64,000 nucleotides of DNA from Bimastos eiseni (GCA_959347315.1 OY365809.1:46031527-46095526), one strand, 5' to 3'; positions 24,855 to 37,155 are shown, counted from the first letter of the stretch. Program-made: numbers and translations. Notes: generated from the sequence alone by a model not told the origin.

Positions 24855-27800
24855 TTAGACATCGATCTGTTCCTGCGTAAGGTCAATTACTCGATTTTCA
24901 CGACGGGATTTCTCGGCAGCAAAGCAGACAAAGTGACTGGCTAAACTTTCTTCAGGACCAGTCAGGATGTGACCGGCCTCTCCCGTCTGCAAAAAATTCA
25001 ATAACATCAAACAGCACCGCTCACACCCTTCCCTAAAATCACCGATTCCCAGAATTTCCTGCAGTCTCTACATAATTTATTCTGAACTGTTTTTCTTTCT
25101 ATGGATCGTCGATGGCAACTTGTTCGCTTTTAATGGGAGCAATTTAAATCGATCGTAGACTGAGACATCGTTAATCATATGATTAAGACTCTAATTCTAT
25201 AGGACATTTCATCCCCGAACGATTCATCACCAGAAACTAATTTATTTAATTGCTTCATTACTTCGTGGCAGTTTAATTTATCACCAATCCGGCTTACACT
25301 CAAGCATATTTTCCTCATCAATCCAGCTTCTATTTAAGTGTGGTTCCTTTTTATGAATCCTGTTTCCATTTAAACAGATTATTCTCATCAATCCGGCTTC
25401 TGGTTAAGAATGATTCATTTCATCAATGCCGCTCCCATTTAAGCTGATTTCTCTCATAAATCCAGTTTCTATTTAAGTAGGGTTCCTTTAATAAATCCTG
25501 CTTCCATTTAAGCAGATGATCCTCATCAATCCGCCTTCTAGTTAGGCATGACCTTTTCATCAATATCCTAGCCTAAGCAAGTTTTTCTCATTAATCCAGC
25601 ATCTATTTAAGTATGATTTTTTTTATCAATCCCGCTTCCACGCAAGAAGAGAGAATTGCTAGAGGTAGTGAAGCATTAAAGCATTAATTATTGATGATGA
25701 ATCGTCCGGGGATGAAACGTCCTCATACCTCAGACTCTATGGGAGTCAGTCAACAGGTGAGACTGAATTTACAGAGTGAAGCAGAATAGATGCAAAACCT
25801 ACGAATGATTAGAGTGAATTTCCACTTGTAAAAACATCCACTCTACAAACAAGACGTGACATGACATGTATACTTACGGCTACAGCCTTAACGAATGCCT
25901 TGATCGTTGCAATGTCTGCATCTGTGTGACCTCTGCCAAGGTTACCTACGACTCCAGGGCGGCTGTCATGCGGAACTGAAAAGAAAGGACACGGGTGTTC
26001 ATCGCCAATTCAAGACAATGATAGTCACTTGTAGTTATACGCTTCTATAGCGCCAATGTCTCGTGGCGCTCCTAGGCCAATCCGTAGTCAGGTGAATAAT
26101 ACCCAGAAAGTCAGACAGTTGAAACAAACAGACAACTGAAAGAGACGAACAGTCCTAGTCAAACTCTCTAATGCGATTATCTATTTCGATACGGACCCAC
26201 ATACATCAGGTGGACGATATTTCTGTGGTGTCTCACTCTCAATCTGTTTAACCCCTTCCATTAGATGGAATTAAATATAATCATTGTAATTATATCAAGA
26301 CATTACTTAATAAAATCAGCATCAAAAACAAATTGTGAAAATTTTTCATTCTGATCCAACCACTCCCCTCCTTCTCTTTCTCCTTCTCTTTCTCTTTCTC
26401 CTCCTCTTCCTCCTTCTCCTCCTCCTCCTCTTACTCTGTCCCTTTGAACCTAATGGAAGTCCACCAATGGAAGATCTCAGCCTCATTCTCTCTGGTCTTC
26501 TGGCAACTGAACATGGGCTTTCACTTGGACATCCCCTCTCATCTGACGCAGCATTCGTGAGCATATAGACCTATGCCAAATGTCCATACAGTGGAAGTGC
26601 TGTTGGTATAATAAGTGCGATATGAACTAACTTTTCTGACGAGTTAAGAAGTCGTATTGGTAGACGACAGGTTCGTCAAAAACGCTGCTAAGTTCACCCT
26701 AACAACACACGCACACACACGCATTGTACTTTAAATGAATAATTATTCATGAATAATCATTACAATTGTAATGAGTACATTGTAGGAAAATAGGTTACAT
26801 TACTCTTTCTAAAGACATCCACTTATTCCCTTTTTAAAAGCAATGGTTGTCGTATGGCAGCTGACTAGAAATCATTGAACAGATGAGAGGTCAAAAGTTA
26901 ACTGATTCAAATGAGAATTTAAAATTAAACCGGTTAAGAGATGGATCAAAATTGAACCGGTTCAAAAGAGAGATTAAGTAGGGTTGCAAGGCGTCTGGCA
27001 AAGGGAGAACATCCTCTCCTACCTGACCTCGTCGCGTCCTCTGTTCAGCAGACATAGCTTAACTCTTGCTAGAATATGTTTTGCTTTTATGTGTTTGCTG
27101 TTTTGGACCATTGACTATTACGTGAAGGCAGTTTTAACGACCTTACAGTGTGTTTTGTCCCTATGTTCCAGCGGACCTACCAGTGCAATCTATTTACCAA
27201 TAGGCTATAGTCTTTGTTTAATTGTGGATCTATTTATTCCAGACGTTCTATAACCATAGTCCATGATCTGAATAATGTTAACCAAATGTATCAATGGACC
27301 GTTTATGAAACTATAAACCTCAATGGATTTCATATATATACAGCTGACCAAGGTGTTCTTGTTTCTTGGTCATAGGCTACTTAAGAAATCCTCAGAGTCT
27401 GGAACGAAACATTCAGTGCTTCCTTCCTACTTCATGTGTCCTCTTTAGCTTAGGCTATCCAGGATGTCCATCTGGAATCCCTGATATTAAGATTATTTAT
27501 AGAATCATGTTTCCATTGACAAAATAATCCCACTTTGTCACACATTCGCTGAGCATTGATGAAGTGTCACCGTTTGAATCAGTTTGAAGTGTCACCGTTT
27601 GAATCAGTTTGAAGTGTCACCGTTTGAATCAGTTTGAAGTGTCACAGTTTGAATCAGTTTGAAGTGTCACCGTTTGAATCAGTTTGAAGTGTCACCGTTT
27701 GAATCAGATGATTTATGCAGAGCTCACTTTTGTTCCGAAGACTTTGATGTGACGTACACACAACTTTTCTGTGAATGCGATCATCATGAAATTAACTGTC

Positions 27801-30800
27801 GCTCCGTCTTCAAACTGTAAGTTGACCACCTGTCAACAGCCAACAACAGGTTGAATTATATGTGGTAACATAACCAAAGAAATGACGCCCTATGCAACAC
27901 AAGGCGAATTGTATAACCCAGCGATCAAATCCTACGATTCAAAGTGATTACATCATTCAATGTGCAGTAGTCTTATAAAACGTTTCAATCATCTTCTCAC
28001 TTAACTAAATTATATATATATTTTTATTTTTCATTCATCTATATATGATTATATTTATCAATTCATTCATCTAGACATCTCGTTTTGTTCGCAGTGTATT
28101 GGCTTGGCACCAAATCAGGTGAGTAGCGCGGGTGAAGTCCCACCCAATTAATTCATCGAAAATTCAACAGTCGATATCGGTAACGTCTGAATTAACATTT
28201 AACTCTGGACTCGATTTGAGGCTCGCTCCCATCGAGTGACTCGAAGTGAGTCACCTAGGCTCAGAGCCTAAAGCCTTTGCACTGGCATACAAGGCATCAA
28301 CCGTTGGCGATCAAAACCAAACCCTTCTAAATGAAGTCAACACCTACAAAAAAAACTAATCAACATTGATCTTTCAAAGACTCCTTCTTCTGTCGAGTCT
28401 CTCGCAAAGTGGCTCCAGATAAGCTGCTTACATTTACAATTACATCACCATGAGAAATTTTCTTAATCTGCAGCAGCTCCTATAAGTGAGTAAGTAAGTA
28501 AGTACCTGATTGTCGTTGACGTCATTGTCGCAATCGTAGACACATCTTCCATAAGGTCCGTGTTTCAGAGCCTCGGTCAGACTTTCAATGTCAACGACCT
28601 CAGTGAATCCAGACAGCGGCCAAGATCTGCTGCCCTGATAATACAAATAGTAAGTGTCGTCATCGAATCATCTTTTTCATTGCTGTCATAATTGTACTCT
28701 ATAAGCATCATCCTTAGGCAATATCAACAGCAGCAACATCACTCTCGACGACCACTATCCTCCTCTTCCTCCTCTTCCTCCTCTTCCTCCTCTTCCTCCT
28801 CTTCCTCCTCTTCCTCCTCCTCCTCCTCCACCTGCTCTTCATCATCAACATCTTCCTCCCCATCCTCCTCTCCCTTATCCTCCTCCTCCTCCTCATCTCC
28901 ATCGTCCTCCTCGAGTCTTCCTTCTATTCATTTCCTTCTTCTTCTCTTCCTGTTTTAACCTTGTGCTACATTTACAGCTGCTGTAACTTAATCGACGCAA
29001 TCGTCCTATAATAATTGTCGCACCTCATAACGTCCGTCGTCAACTGGGTCGCATTTAAACGCCACAATGAACAACACGCGTGACCTGTTCGTGCTTACAT
29101 TGTGATCGAACGAAGAAGAAAGATGATTATTAGCCATGAATTTGGTTCATCATCTGGTCATCCATGGTCGTTCCACCTGAACTCACCACCTTAACAGAAA
29201 CTCTGCCCCTCTGGCTACTGGATTCGGACCTCCTTCTGACTAACCTTTTGGACAACCCCTCTGACTCGAAGCAGCGCTCGTGAATAAGCTGGATTCTTCG
29301 ATTGTCATTCGAGTGGCGCTTTAGTAGTTTGGAGTTTGCGATAAGGATGCAGTCATCAGTTTTAAAATAAAAAAGGAAGAAGACATACGGCTTTGTACTC
29401 TTCGAAGTAGATGCGTTTGGCGGAGTATGGACATTGCGATTCAACACTGCAGTCCATACAACGCTCCGATGCTCCCTTTGGCTTCAAAATCAAAACGAAC
29501 AGAACACACGTTGCAATAATACACAACGTATCAGTTTCAAATGAGATCCAGGCTGTGCGATCAGTCAGGGAAATGAGAATTTGGGCTTAGATGGCTAAGC
29601 ATTTCGATAAAGATCACATGAATCAGATTTCGTTGAAACATGATAGTTTCATTCCTAACTAACATAATTACTGTTTTCAGGCAGAGCAATTAATTAGAGA
29701 ACGGTTTGGATCAGATGCAGACGAGAATTTCAACCTGAACACATCTGGCAAAAGTGACAATAATAAAAGAAATAGTCGGAAATGACTTACTGGACATTTT
29801 CCCAGTTACAACTAATTTGTGCAGAAGAAAAACTTGGTTGATCATTTGACTCTGACTGCCACTAGCGCTTGCAACTTGCGAAAGTATCTTCTTAACATTA
29901 ATTAAATTGTTTTAGACGAAAACTCGATAAATGACGTCTTGGGCATCAACTGGAATCACAATATTATTGATCTGAATCGAACATCGGATCGATCGGTTTT
30001 TTCTCCAGGTACTTGCAAGGGATCGAAGGCCTGTGTCTCTGTGATCATCGAAAGTGTCTGATAGTGGCATCTGACACTTTCAATAAGAAAGGTGTGGCCA
30101 CAGATACATAGACCTTGGATCCTCTACACATAACCTTTTCGATTGTCCCATCATCGTCTCTCCTCCTTTTTCCTCCTCATCTCTGCATCATCGTCATCAT
30201 CCTAGTCTACCTCTGACCTCCCTCCTCTCTTCCCCCTCCTCCTCCTTCTCCTCCTGTTCCTCCTCCTCTTCAGCATCCTAGTCGACCTCTGACCTGGTGT
30301 TCTTTTCTGAAGTGTTTCAGCGATCCAAACGAAGAGACGGAAGTACATTTCCGTTGACCCATCAACATCAGAATAAGATCAACGTCGTGGCAGGATTTCG
30401 TTAGAAGACTGAACGATGACGTCTTCGTGTTTCGCCAATTGCCACGAACGTAAGAATGCGTGAAATGCCAGAAGCCGACCTTAGCAATCAAACAGAACGG
30501 CCGCTTCTTATTTCATCTATGTATGTATGTATGTATGTATGTATGTATGTATGTATGTATGTATGTATGTATGTATGTATGTATGTATGTATGTATGTAT
30601 GTATGTATGTATGTATGTATGTATGTATGTATGTATGTATGTATGTATGTATGTATGTATGTATGTATGTATGTATGTATGTATGTATGTATGTATGTAT
30701 GTATGTATGTATGTATGTATGTATGTATGTATGTATGTATGTATGTATGTATGTATGTATGTATGTATGTATGTATGTATGTATGTATGTATGTATGTAT

Positions 30801-33800
30801 GTATGTATGTATGTATGTATGTATGTATGTATGTATGTATGCACATATGCATCTTCTGGAATAATCACCGGTTCCATGAGTTGGATGCTGACTATTTCTC
30901 CGATTCTTCCAGACTCAATCAATTCCTTCAGTTTCTGTGACTCAGGTGCGTAGCGCAGGACGTGACAAACGGCCAACATCACTCCTGCTTTCTTACACTC
31001 GTCAGAGATCTCTTTACAGTCTCTGTAGCTGACCTTCAAATAATTACAAGAGATGTAAACAATATGCAAATTGGGTTTGCTTCAACAGACAAAGCACTCA
31101 TTATAAAGTTTCACATTCTAAAAGCAACGCAGACGTCTTTAAATTCAACAGCAAATGCTGTCTCTATCGGGAATTGTGCAAAAGCTACAAGTTGATCATT
31201 AAAATAAAAATCAAGGCATTAAAATTAATCGAACAGATTTAAGCATCCAATTTAGATGTTGTATCGTAACCAAAATCAAGTCAAAGTTTATCGTATACCG
31301 CCATTGGCTTTTCAAGCAGAATGTGATAACCCTTCCTTGCAAACGCAATTGCCGATTCCTATAGGAAAACAACATCCAAACGATCATTGATGCTTACTTA
31401 TGAAACTTATATAAGACGTATTATAACAGCAACTAACAGTTACTGCCATCTTTCCCTATTTTTTTAAAACTAATCATCTGGTTCGTTTAATCGTATTGAC
31501 GACCAAATACTGATATCTGAGAAAAAGAACGACTGGATCAGCGAATCATCTGTTGCAAACATCTGTTCTGTGGGAAGTTGGGCAGAACACATGGCGAGAA
31601 TGACCAGCTGTTGACCAGCTGTTGACCCCATGTTGACCACCTGTTGACCACCTGTTGACCACCTGTTGACCCCATGCATGTAGACCACCTATTGACCACC
31701 TGTTGACTACATGTTGACCATCTGTTGACGACCTGTCTCTGAGAATCTCCGCCAGTGACTGTTCCACAAAAATGTTCTTAATCAAGTGACGTTCGTTGAT
31801 TCAATAATGGCAATGTCTAAGATAATTCCAATTAGACAGCCTTGCCAGCGGGACTTTGGGGTGACATAAAAGGCGCTATGTAAATGCTAATTTCATAACA
31901 TTGCAACTGCGCAGATGTGTGCATATTGGCCAGCACGTTCGAATGCATCAAAATGTTATATAGCGCCTTAATGATCTCTCAATAGCGCTGTATGTTATTC
32001 GAGTATATGTCGTTGTGTAGCCGAGAAATTCCTATCACATTACATGAATCAATGAAAACTTTGTAGGTTAATGTAACGCAAGATATTCGAAGAATGCAGG
32101 TAAATGAAATTAAGAAATATTTTGATCGGTTATATGCGTTATGAAAAGGCGCTATACAAAGTGCGTGCGACGGTGACTGAACGGTTGAACTGTTCTAAGA
32201 CTGTTACAGAATGAGAAAGCTGTTTCTTCTTCAGTCGACCTTATGCATTTGATCCTGCGTTGTAACCAGAGCACAGTCAGCGAATCTCTTCTCTTCTGCA
32301 GCCTCCTTCCAACCTATGACAGAATCAATGGATGGCTCTAATTAGATCCATGTCAATCTATCGCTCAATCAATCAATCAATCTGTATATTAATCAATCGA
32401 TCAATCGATCAATCGATCAATTGATCAATCAATCAATCAACCAACCAACCAACCAATCAATCAATCAATCAATCAATCTCTCTCTCTATCTATCTATCTA
32501 TCCATCTATCTATCTATCTATCTATCTATCTGTATATCAATCAATCCATCTATATATATCATTCAATCGATTGATCGAGGATATCAAACCAGCGTCCTTC
32601 TAATCGTTGTACAAATAAAACAGTGTTAATGACAAACCAAGAAAAGTGAAGAATAGTAACTGAAACCGATAAAATCTTCTGTCATGAGAAAACTCCTTCC
32701 TCTCAATCCTTGAGGCCCTGAAGTAGAAGAGACAGCATGCGTGGATTTCAAGTGAGCAGATGACAACAATTGATAAGATGACTCGTTTAGAACGACTTTG
32801 TAATAATTATCTGTTGTCATTTGTAGTAATTGTTGAAAGAAGCCTTCAAAGAAAAAACCCTGCCAGCATTTTCATGGCCATTAGCTGGAACGGACGAGGA
32901 ATTTATATGGAATCCCAGATGGGATTTTGGCTCTCATGAAGGACTCCATTTGGTCTGCTCAATCGACATGGGTTAGGGTCGGTCTAAATAGTTGTCATAT
33001 GGTCTGAGTGGTGTCTTTGTTACGAAACTGACCCTTGTAGATCCTGTCATCTGGAATTTTGTGGATTCTCTTGAACGCTTCTTGTAAGTGTTTCTGAGGC
33101 TCGGCCACTCCCACGATCTGTCTCCAAAGACACACGCAGAAACAAAAGGCGACGTAAAGTCACATAAGGTCACATGAGGTTACATAGGGTCACGTGAGGT
33201 CATATGGGTTAAATAGGGCTAATCGACTGACATTTTGCTGCAGTCGAACAACCTTACAAACTGATGTGTTTGTAAAGATGATATATTGGTTCAGTATGCA
33301 GAACTTGGACTAGGTTAGGCGCCGATTTTCATGTTAAAGACGAGGAACATAACCTATATCAAAAAATAAAGGCTGAGGATTCACTGAAAGTCTCTGTTGT
33401 AATTGCATGCGGTGCCATGTCATCCGTGACAAAATTAACCGCCATTGAAACATAATTTTATTATGACCGTCATGATCTGAGTGACATATTTCTGGCATCA
33501 GTCTGTCATACCAATATGCTATTAATGTGACAATAAATATGTCACTAACATCGCTGGAGACGTAACCCAGTTTTGTGCCGTGAAAGTCAAATTTACTGGA
33601 TCTGCTCTTGTGGTTATCTCGTGTGGGATCGACGTCACACGGTCGCTTTAGAAACGCATGCATTACATCGACTCTTAGACGTCACACGATCGCTATAGCA
33701 ACAGTGTACATTATATTGATTCTCAGACGTACCTGGAAATCATCTGGGAACTGAGTGGCGTAATCTGAATACGCTGTTCCTCGACTTCCTCCACCAACCA

Positions 33801-33822
33801 CAACTCCAGTCACTTTCACCAT
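24855..33822 (-). CDS. Gfo/Idh/MocA-family oxidoreductase, 12 coding exons, 426 aa
   Basis: A predicted NAD(P)-dependent dehydrogenase of the glucose-fructose oxidoreductase/inositol dehydrogenase superfamily; substrate unknown, cytosolic by lack of a signal peptide. Coding exons, 5' to 3': 33822-33733, 33117-33033, 32313-32240, 31358-31299, 31033-30869, 30479-30294, 29481-29389, 28634-28506, 27829-27728, 26698-26632, 25975-25878, 24986-24855. All have GT-AG borders; lengths sum to 1281 bases and every phase agrees. The Rossmann motif is G10-G-G12-S-R-G15. The superfamily's catalytic lysine is K100 in LLEKPMA. HSYVRGNWRN is followed by KSCHDVDLI (H189). C228-x2-C231-x5-C237 then PYSA, GPYGRCVY and CDNDV are marks of one bacterial-type subgroup. 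TTTTCTTTGCAG just before the ATG (exon border 33828) implies a non-coding 5' exon further right. Family certain; subgroup role unknown. Confidence 0.92.
25201..25723. mobile_element. TIR-flanked element containing a ~34-bp tandem array
   Basis: 33-bp terminal inverted repeats (25201-25233 and 25691-25723, about 30 of 33 matching, beginning AGGAC(A/G)TTTCATCCCC) enclose about eleven diverged units of roughly 34 bp with the core TCATCAATCC(G/A)GCTTC..TTTAAG, about 25283-25640. It lies in intron 11 of the oxidoreductase. The structure resembles a MITE with an internal satellite. I could not define a target duplication and there is no transposase. Confidence 0.7.
27561..27708. repeat. 25-bp minisatellite, six copies
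   Basis: Unit GAAGTGTCACCGTTTGAATC plus AGTTT, nearly identical in all six copies. It lies in oxidoreductase intron 9, starting 18 bases inside the 5' splice site. Confidence 0.95.
28755..28910 (+). repeat. (CTCTTCCTC)n and CTC/ATC tract
   Basis: About nine perfect 9-bp units, then mixed CTC/ATC triplets, in intron 7 of the oxidoreductase. Ser or Arg/Lys frames here are spurious. Confidence 0.9.
30519..30840. repeat. (ATGT)n microsatellite, ~320 bp
   Basis: About 80 perfect ATGT units inside intron 5 of the oxidoreductase (intron 30480-30868), so that it makes up most of that intron. Met-Tyr-Val-Cys and His-Thr-Tyr-Ile frames are artefacts; one minus-strand frame fuses exon 5 sequence to the repeat through the unspliced donor. 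Confidence 0.97.
31601..31735. repeat. 11-bp minisatellite TGTTGACCACC
   Basis: Roughly twelve units, with GCTG, CCCAT and CATG variants, in oxidoreductase intron 3. Confidence 0.9.
32363..32566 (+). repeat. (ATCA)n / (CTAT)n compound microsatellite
   Basis: ATCA units with CGATCA and ACCA variants pass into CTAT units. It lies in intron 2 of the oxidoreductase. Confidence 0.9.
33157..33216. promoter_or_regulatory. Array of six AGGTCA-like half-sites at 10-bp spacing (DR4)
   Basis: Half-sites AAGTCA (33157), AGGTCA (33167), AGGTTA (33177), GGGTCA (33187), AGGTCA (33197) and GGTTAA (33207) are spaced exactly 10 bp, that is, direct repeats with 4-bp spacers. DR4 is the arrangement bound by RXR heterodimers with TR or LXR-type receptors. 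It lies in intron 1 of the oxidoreductase, 40 bp from exon 2. It may equally be just a 10-bp minisatellite. Confidence 0.4.
33631..33730. repeat. ~48-bp tandem duplication touching the exon 1 splice donor
   Basis: Units start at 33631, 33678 and (partial) 33726 with GACGT(C)ACACG.TCGCT. The partial third unit supplies the GTACGTC of the exon 1 donor on the minus strand. Confidence 0.75.
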
Positions 33823-33828
33823 TTCCAA

Positions 33829-35169
33829 CTGCAAAGAAAACTGTGTAAATACTTAATCATGCAGTCGACTGAAAAATTGTTAAACATCATCAGATCTTAG
33901 AAAGTCACGATGCAAAGGGTTTCATGTGGTTTCAGTAGAGAAGGTTTTGATTCTTAGGACCACTCTACGAAGCGAAGACTTCTGGTTCAAGATGAAGGCT
34001 TGATTATGCTTTTGTTAAACCCATTCACTGAATATTTGAGAGACGCCTGGACATCAGTGTTATCACTGCAGACTTTGGTCAGAATCAAAAGTTCAACGCG
34101 TGTTTGGCACAGTCGTAAGAAGACCATAAACACTGTACTCGAGTTTGAGTCTCTTTATAGACTGCTGTTCAGTCTGTTGTCTCCTTTCTACAACCGCTGA
34201 ATCTTTAATGTCCTGAAGAAAGTGATTTTGGTGTAGACGGATTCAAAGAGCATATAATTCATTAACTCATTCATTTGGATAATTTATATAGCGCCTCTTC
34301 AGAGAAAATACTCAGCCCAGCCACGGCCAAAAAGAAATTACCTTAGCAGCTTACATAAGGTAGGTAGGTCATTGTAGGGGAAATGGAGGACAACCGGGAG
34401 CCCATTCCAGGTGGATAGACCAACCACTGAAAAAACTCGACGCAGCATTAACGACGAGCAGGCTCTGGACCCCAGAAGCTCGCCTTTAGCAGAAGAGCGA
34501 AAGCAGTAAATAAAAATAATAATGTAAAATCTTTCGAGCCACGTGACCCCTCCATAAATCTTTCATTTCCGTCCGTATTAAATCTTCACATGAATTATAA
34601 TTATTCTTTAGATGTGATCAACAGTTTGCTGAACCTGTGAGCGATGTTTAACCCCTTAATCTTTCGTGTCACTCAGACCATCAAATCATTTCACGGCCTG
34701 ACTACTGCTCAGACGCAGATCAACCAAGGAAAGGGTTCTGTTAAATATTCATTAGACAGATAGAAGAATATTTGCCTTTGCAGAGAGACGTCTATTTGGC
34801 CAATTCAGAAGTGAATCAAAGCAGCGAAACCTTGGTGAAATGACAATCATATCTTAACGACTTCATCTTATGTAGTCATAGCAACGGATGTCCAAAGATT
34901 CGAGTGTGTTTATCACGGCTCGGTTCAGAAGAGGGCGCAAGTGGAGCGGGATTTGCATTGAACATACATGTATCTCTCTGTCTATGTCTGTCTGTCTGTA
35001 TGTCTTTTTTTCTCCCTCTCTCCCTCTTCCTCTTTCTTTCTCTCTTTCTTCCTTACTCTATGTCTCTCTCTCCATCTTTGAGAAACCGGATCTAACGTTG
35101 CTGAATAAATGGTTGTAACGCGCAGAGCACAGGTTCAATCCGCATGAGACGATCGATGTGATGTACGGA
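33829..35169. other. Upstream region of the oxidoreductase
   Basis: A non-coding first exon and promoter are expected here but I could not place them. 34249-34420 carries a copy of the dispersed TATATAGCGCCTCTTCAG element. A CT-rich run lies at about 34975-35080. Confidence 0.45.
34249..34420 (+). mobile_element. Dispersed TATAGCGCC element, copy A
   Basis: An ATTCATT-rich head, then TATATAGCGCCTCTTCAG (34285-34302), AGAAAATACTCAG, a CACGGCCAAA block and GGGAGCCCATTCCAGG. The same order of blocks recurs at 43974-44150, so it is a dispersed short non-autonomous repeat. Class unknown. Confidence 0.55.
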
Positions 35170-35177
35170 GGGCTGAA

Positions 35178-36694
35178 CAGCGGCGTAGCGAGGTCAAGTG
35201 CCATCTGGGGCGAAGGTACAAAATGCCGCCTCTGTCTATTATTTCCATCACTTTATTCTTGTTCTAATCCAGGGATATGCACAAGGGGGAGATAGGCATA
35301 AGACGCCTGTTTCGAGTGTTTTCATTTTACATAATGATTATTCTATTCAGTATTCAATTCATTATACCGTTAGTAACATCATTAGCATGTACTGTTTGAC
35401 TAATTGAAATGCGTTATCATTTGGCATAAAAATAAGAAAATAGAATAATATGGTAAACCATTTATAAAGCAAAGCAAAAAGTAAGCCTCATTATAAAGTT
35501 ACTAAACGCCTTGCAGGTTAGATCGAAAATGATACAGTTCACATAAAATTAAAATTAAACAGTAAACATTTTATTCTTTCTCTTTACATGTTGAAAAGAA
35601 GGGCCTAAATAATACCATTTAATCATGATGGGATTACAGTTATTTTAAGCATACTAATTAGAATAGACTAGTAACTGGTAACTCACCCTAGGCCTACAGA
35701 TTACGGATACGGTACGGTTTCATACTTTCATTCCCACTAAACTAAAATAGTAAACAACATGGATACAACGTCCTGGATACTCCCGCTTCTAAACGCAGTC
35801 AATTTAATCTATTAAACCTACAAAAGTAAAAATCATTAAATAAGTGAATATTTTTTCTAATTATCAGGACGCCCCTGTTATTCATAATTAAAGGACGCTA
35901 GTTAATTTAATTTCGCCATTAGATGAAAATAATAAATATAAAAACAGCGCAGATGATCTTGTCGGCTGCAAAATTTTTATTATATTAATCGCAAGAGAAC
36001 GCTAGTTAATTTAATTTCGTCATTACTTTCGCACCTATCGTGTGTAGTAAATTTAGTAATATTAATAATGTTTAAATTCTCTTTTGCGCCATATCTATCA
36101 GGGTTGGCTCCTGGCATAGGCGGGCGTCATAGGAATCCGTCTAGGGCGCCCAATTTTAGGGACGCTGAATTTTATAAATACAAAAAGAAATTCATAAATT
36201 AGTTTAAAAAAAATAGTTTTAGACTAATTCCAATTCCAACCATGATATTCAATCTCTTAACAGCTAATTGAATCTCCCTCTCTTTCCCTATTAATTTTTC
36301 TATACCATAATCGACTAAAATATTGATAAAAACATTTTTATATGCCCCATGCAGTGTGTGCCTTACCTCATATTTTCTCACATCTTACTGCGTATGCAAC
36401 GGGGGTGAGGGCGCTCTTATATAGATGACTGCCTAGGGCGCCAAATTACCTGAGGACTGATCTGATGTCTATAACACTAAGTGCCATTCGATCGTTTCAA
36501 TGGTTATTCGGTATATCATATTACTTACGTTAGTTTCAAGTCGAAAAAGCAGTGTGCCGGGATTAGAAAAGGGCAACAAGAATCTTGAAGAATGCAACTT
36601 ATACAACAATAATTTTGTATTTATTTTTTTACCTAAAACGCCGCCCCTAGGACAAGTGCCGCCTGGGGCGGTTCGCCCCCTCGCTACGCCACTG
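35178..36694. mobile_element. Non-autonomous hAT-type DNA transposon, 1517 bp
   Basis: Terminal inverted repeats of 16 bp, CAGCGGCGTAGCGAGG at 35178-35193 and the complement of CAGTGGCGTAGCGAGG at 36679-36694, are flanked by a perfect 8-bp direct repeat GGGCTGAA (35170-35177 and 36695-36702). An 8-bp duplication with CAG...CTG ends is the hAT signature. No transposase frame is present, so it depends on another copy. A CAGGGTTGGCTCCTGG motif near 36098 and CTAGGGCGCC blocks suggest a second, nested hAT-like fragment. The undamaged duplication implies a fairly recent insertion. Confidence 0.85.
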
Positions 36695-36702
36695 GGGCTG
36701 AA

Positions 36703-37079
36703 ATATGTCCTTTCTTTACAATTGATCATTATTGTTGTTATTATAATTATTATTGTTATTATTATTATTATTATTGTGACCTCTCCTTCCTCATCCTCCT
36801 CTTCCACTGATAAAATTCAAAGTCTCTGCATTCCACATTCGCCTAAGACACCCTTCAGGGTTAATATTTTACTCACTTTTCAGCCAAAGACGCCATTAAG
36901 AAGAACGCAAATAGACCGATCCTGTAGGCGGCCTCTCTGGATTAGGTCTTTGCTATAGTCTCGTCTCTATTCTCGCGAGCTTATCGGAATTAAAGGTAGG
37001 CAGATTAAGAAAGGCAGGTGAACTGATAGAACGAAACTAGGCAAACTAGTTGACCTACTCAGGAGAGATAGAGCCCGTT

Positions 37080-37080
<1 letters not shown>
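36703..37080. other. Gene-free stretch
   Basis: A (TTA)n run at about 36729-36776 is followed by unremarkable sequence. Confidence 0.55.

Positions 37081-37151
<71 letters not shown>
37080..37151 (+). repeat. (AG)n microsatellite
   Basis: About 35 perfect AG units directly before the LINE fragment. Confidence 0.95.

Positions 37152-37155
<4 letters not shown>

Noticed and set aside
26984..27253. 89-codon + strand frame within intron 9 of the oxidoreductase
   Set aside because: No recognisable family and opposite to the gene; no splice or promoter support.
27561..27708. Regular repeat resembling a CRISPR array
   Set aside because: Units are contiguous with no unique spacers, and the genome is eukaryotic.
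27728..27758. Earlier donor TGT|GTACGT in oxidoreductase exon 9
   Set aside because: Using it would drop VRHIKVFGTK, a block the family needs before GEL; the donor AAA|GTGAGC at 27727 keeps frame and family sequence.
30456..31069. Long frames on both strands around the ATGT repeat
   Set aside because: They translate the microsatellite. The real coding part on the minus strand is exon 5 (31033-30869), cut by a GT donor before the repeat.
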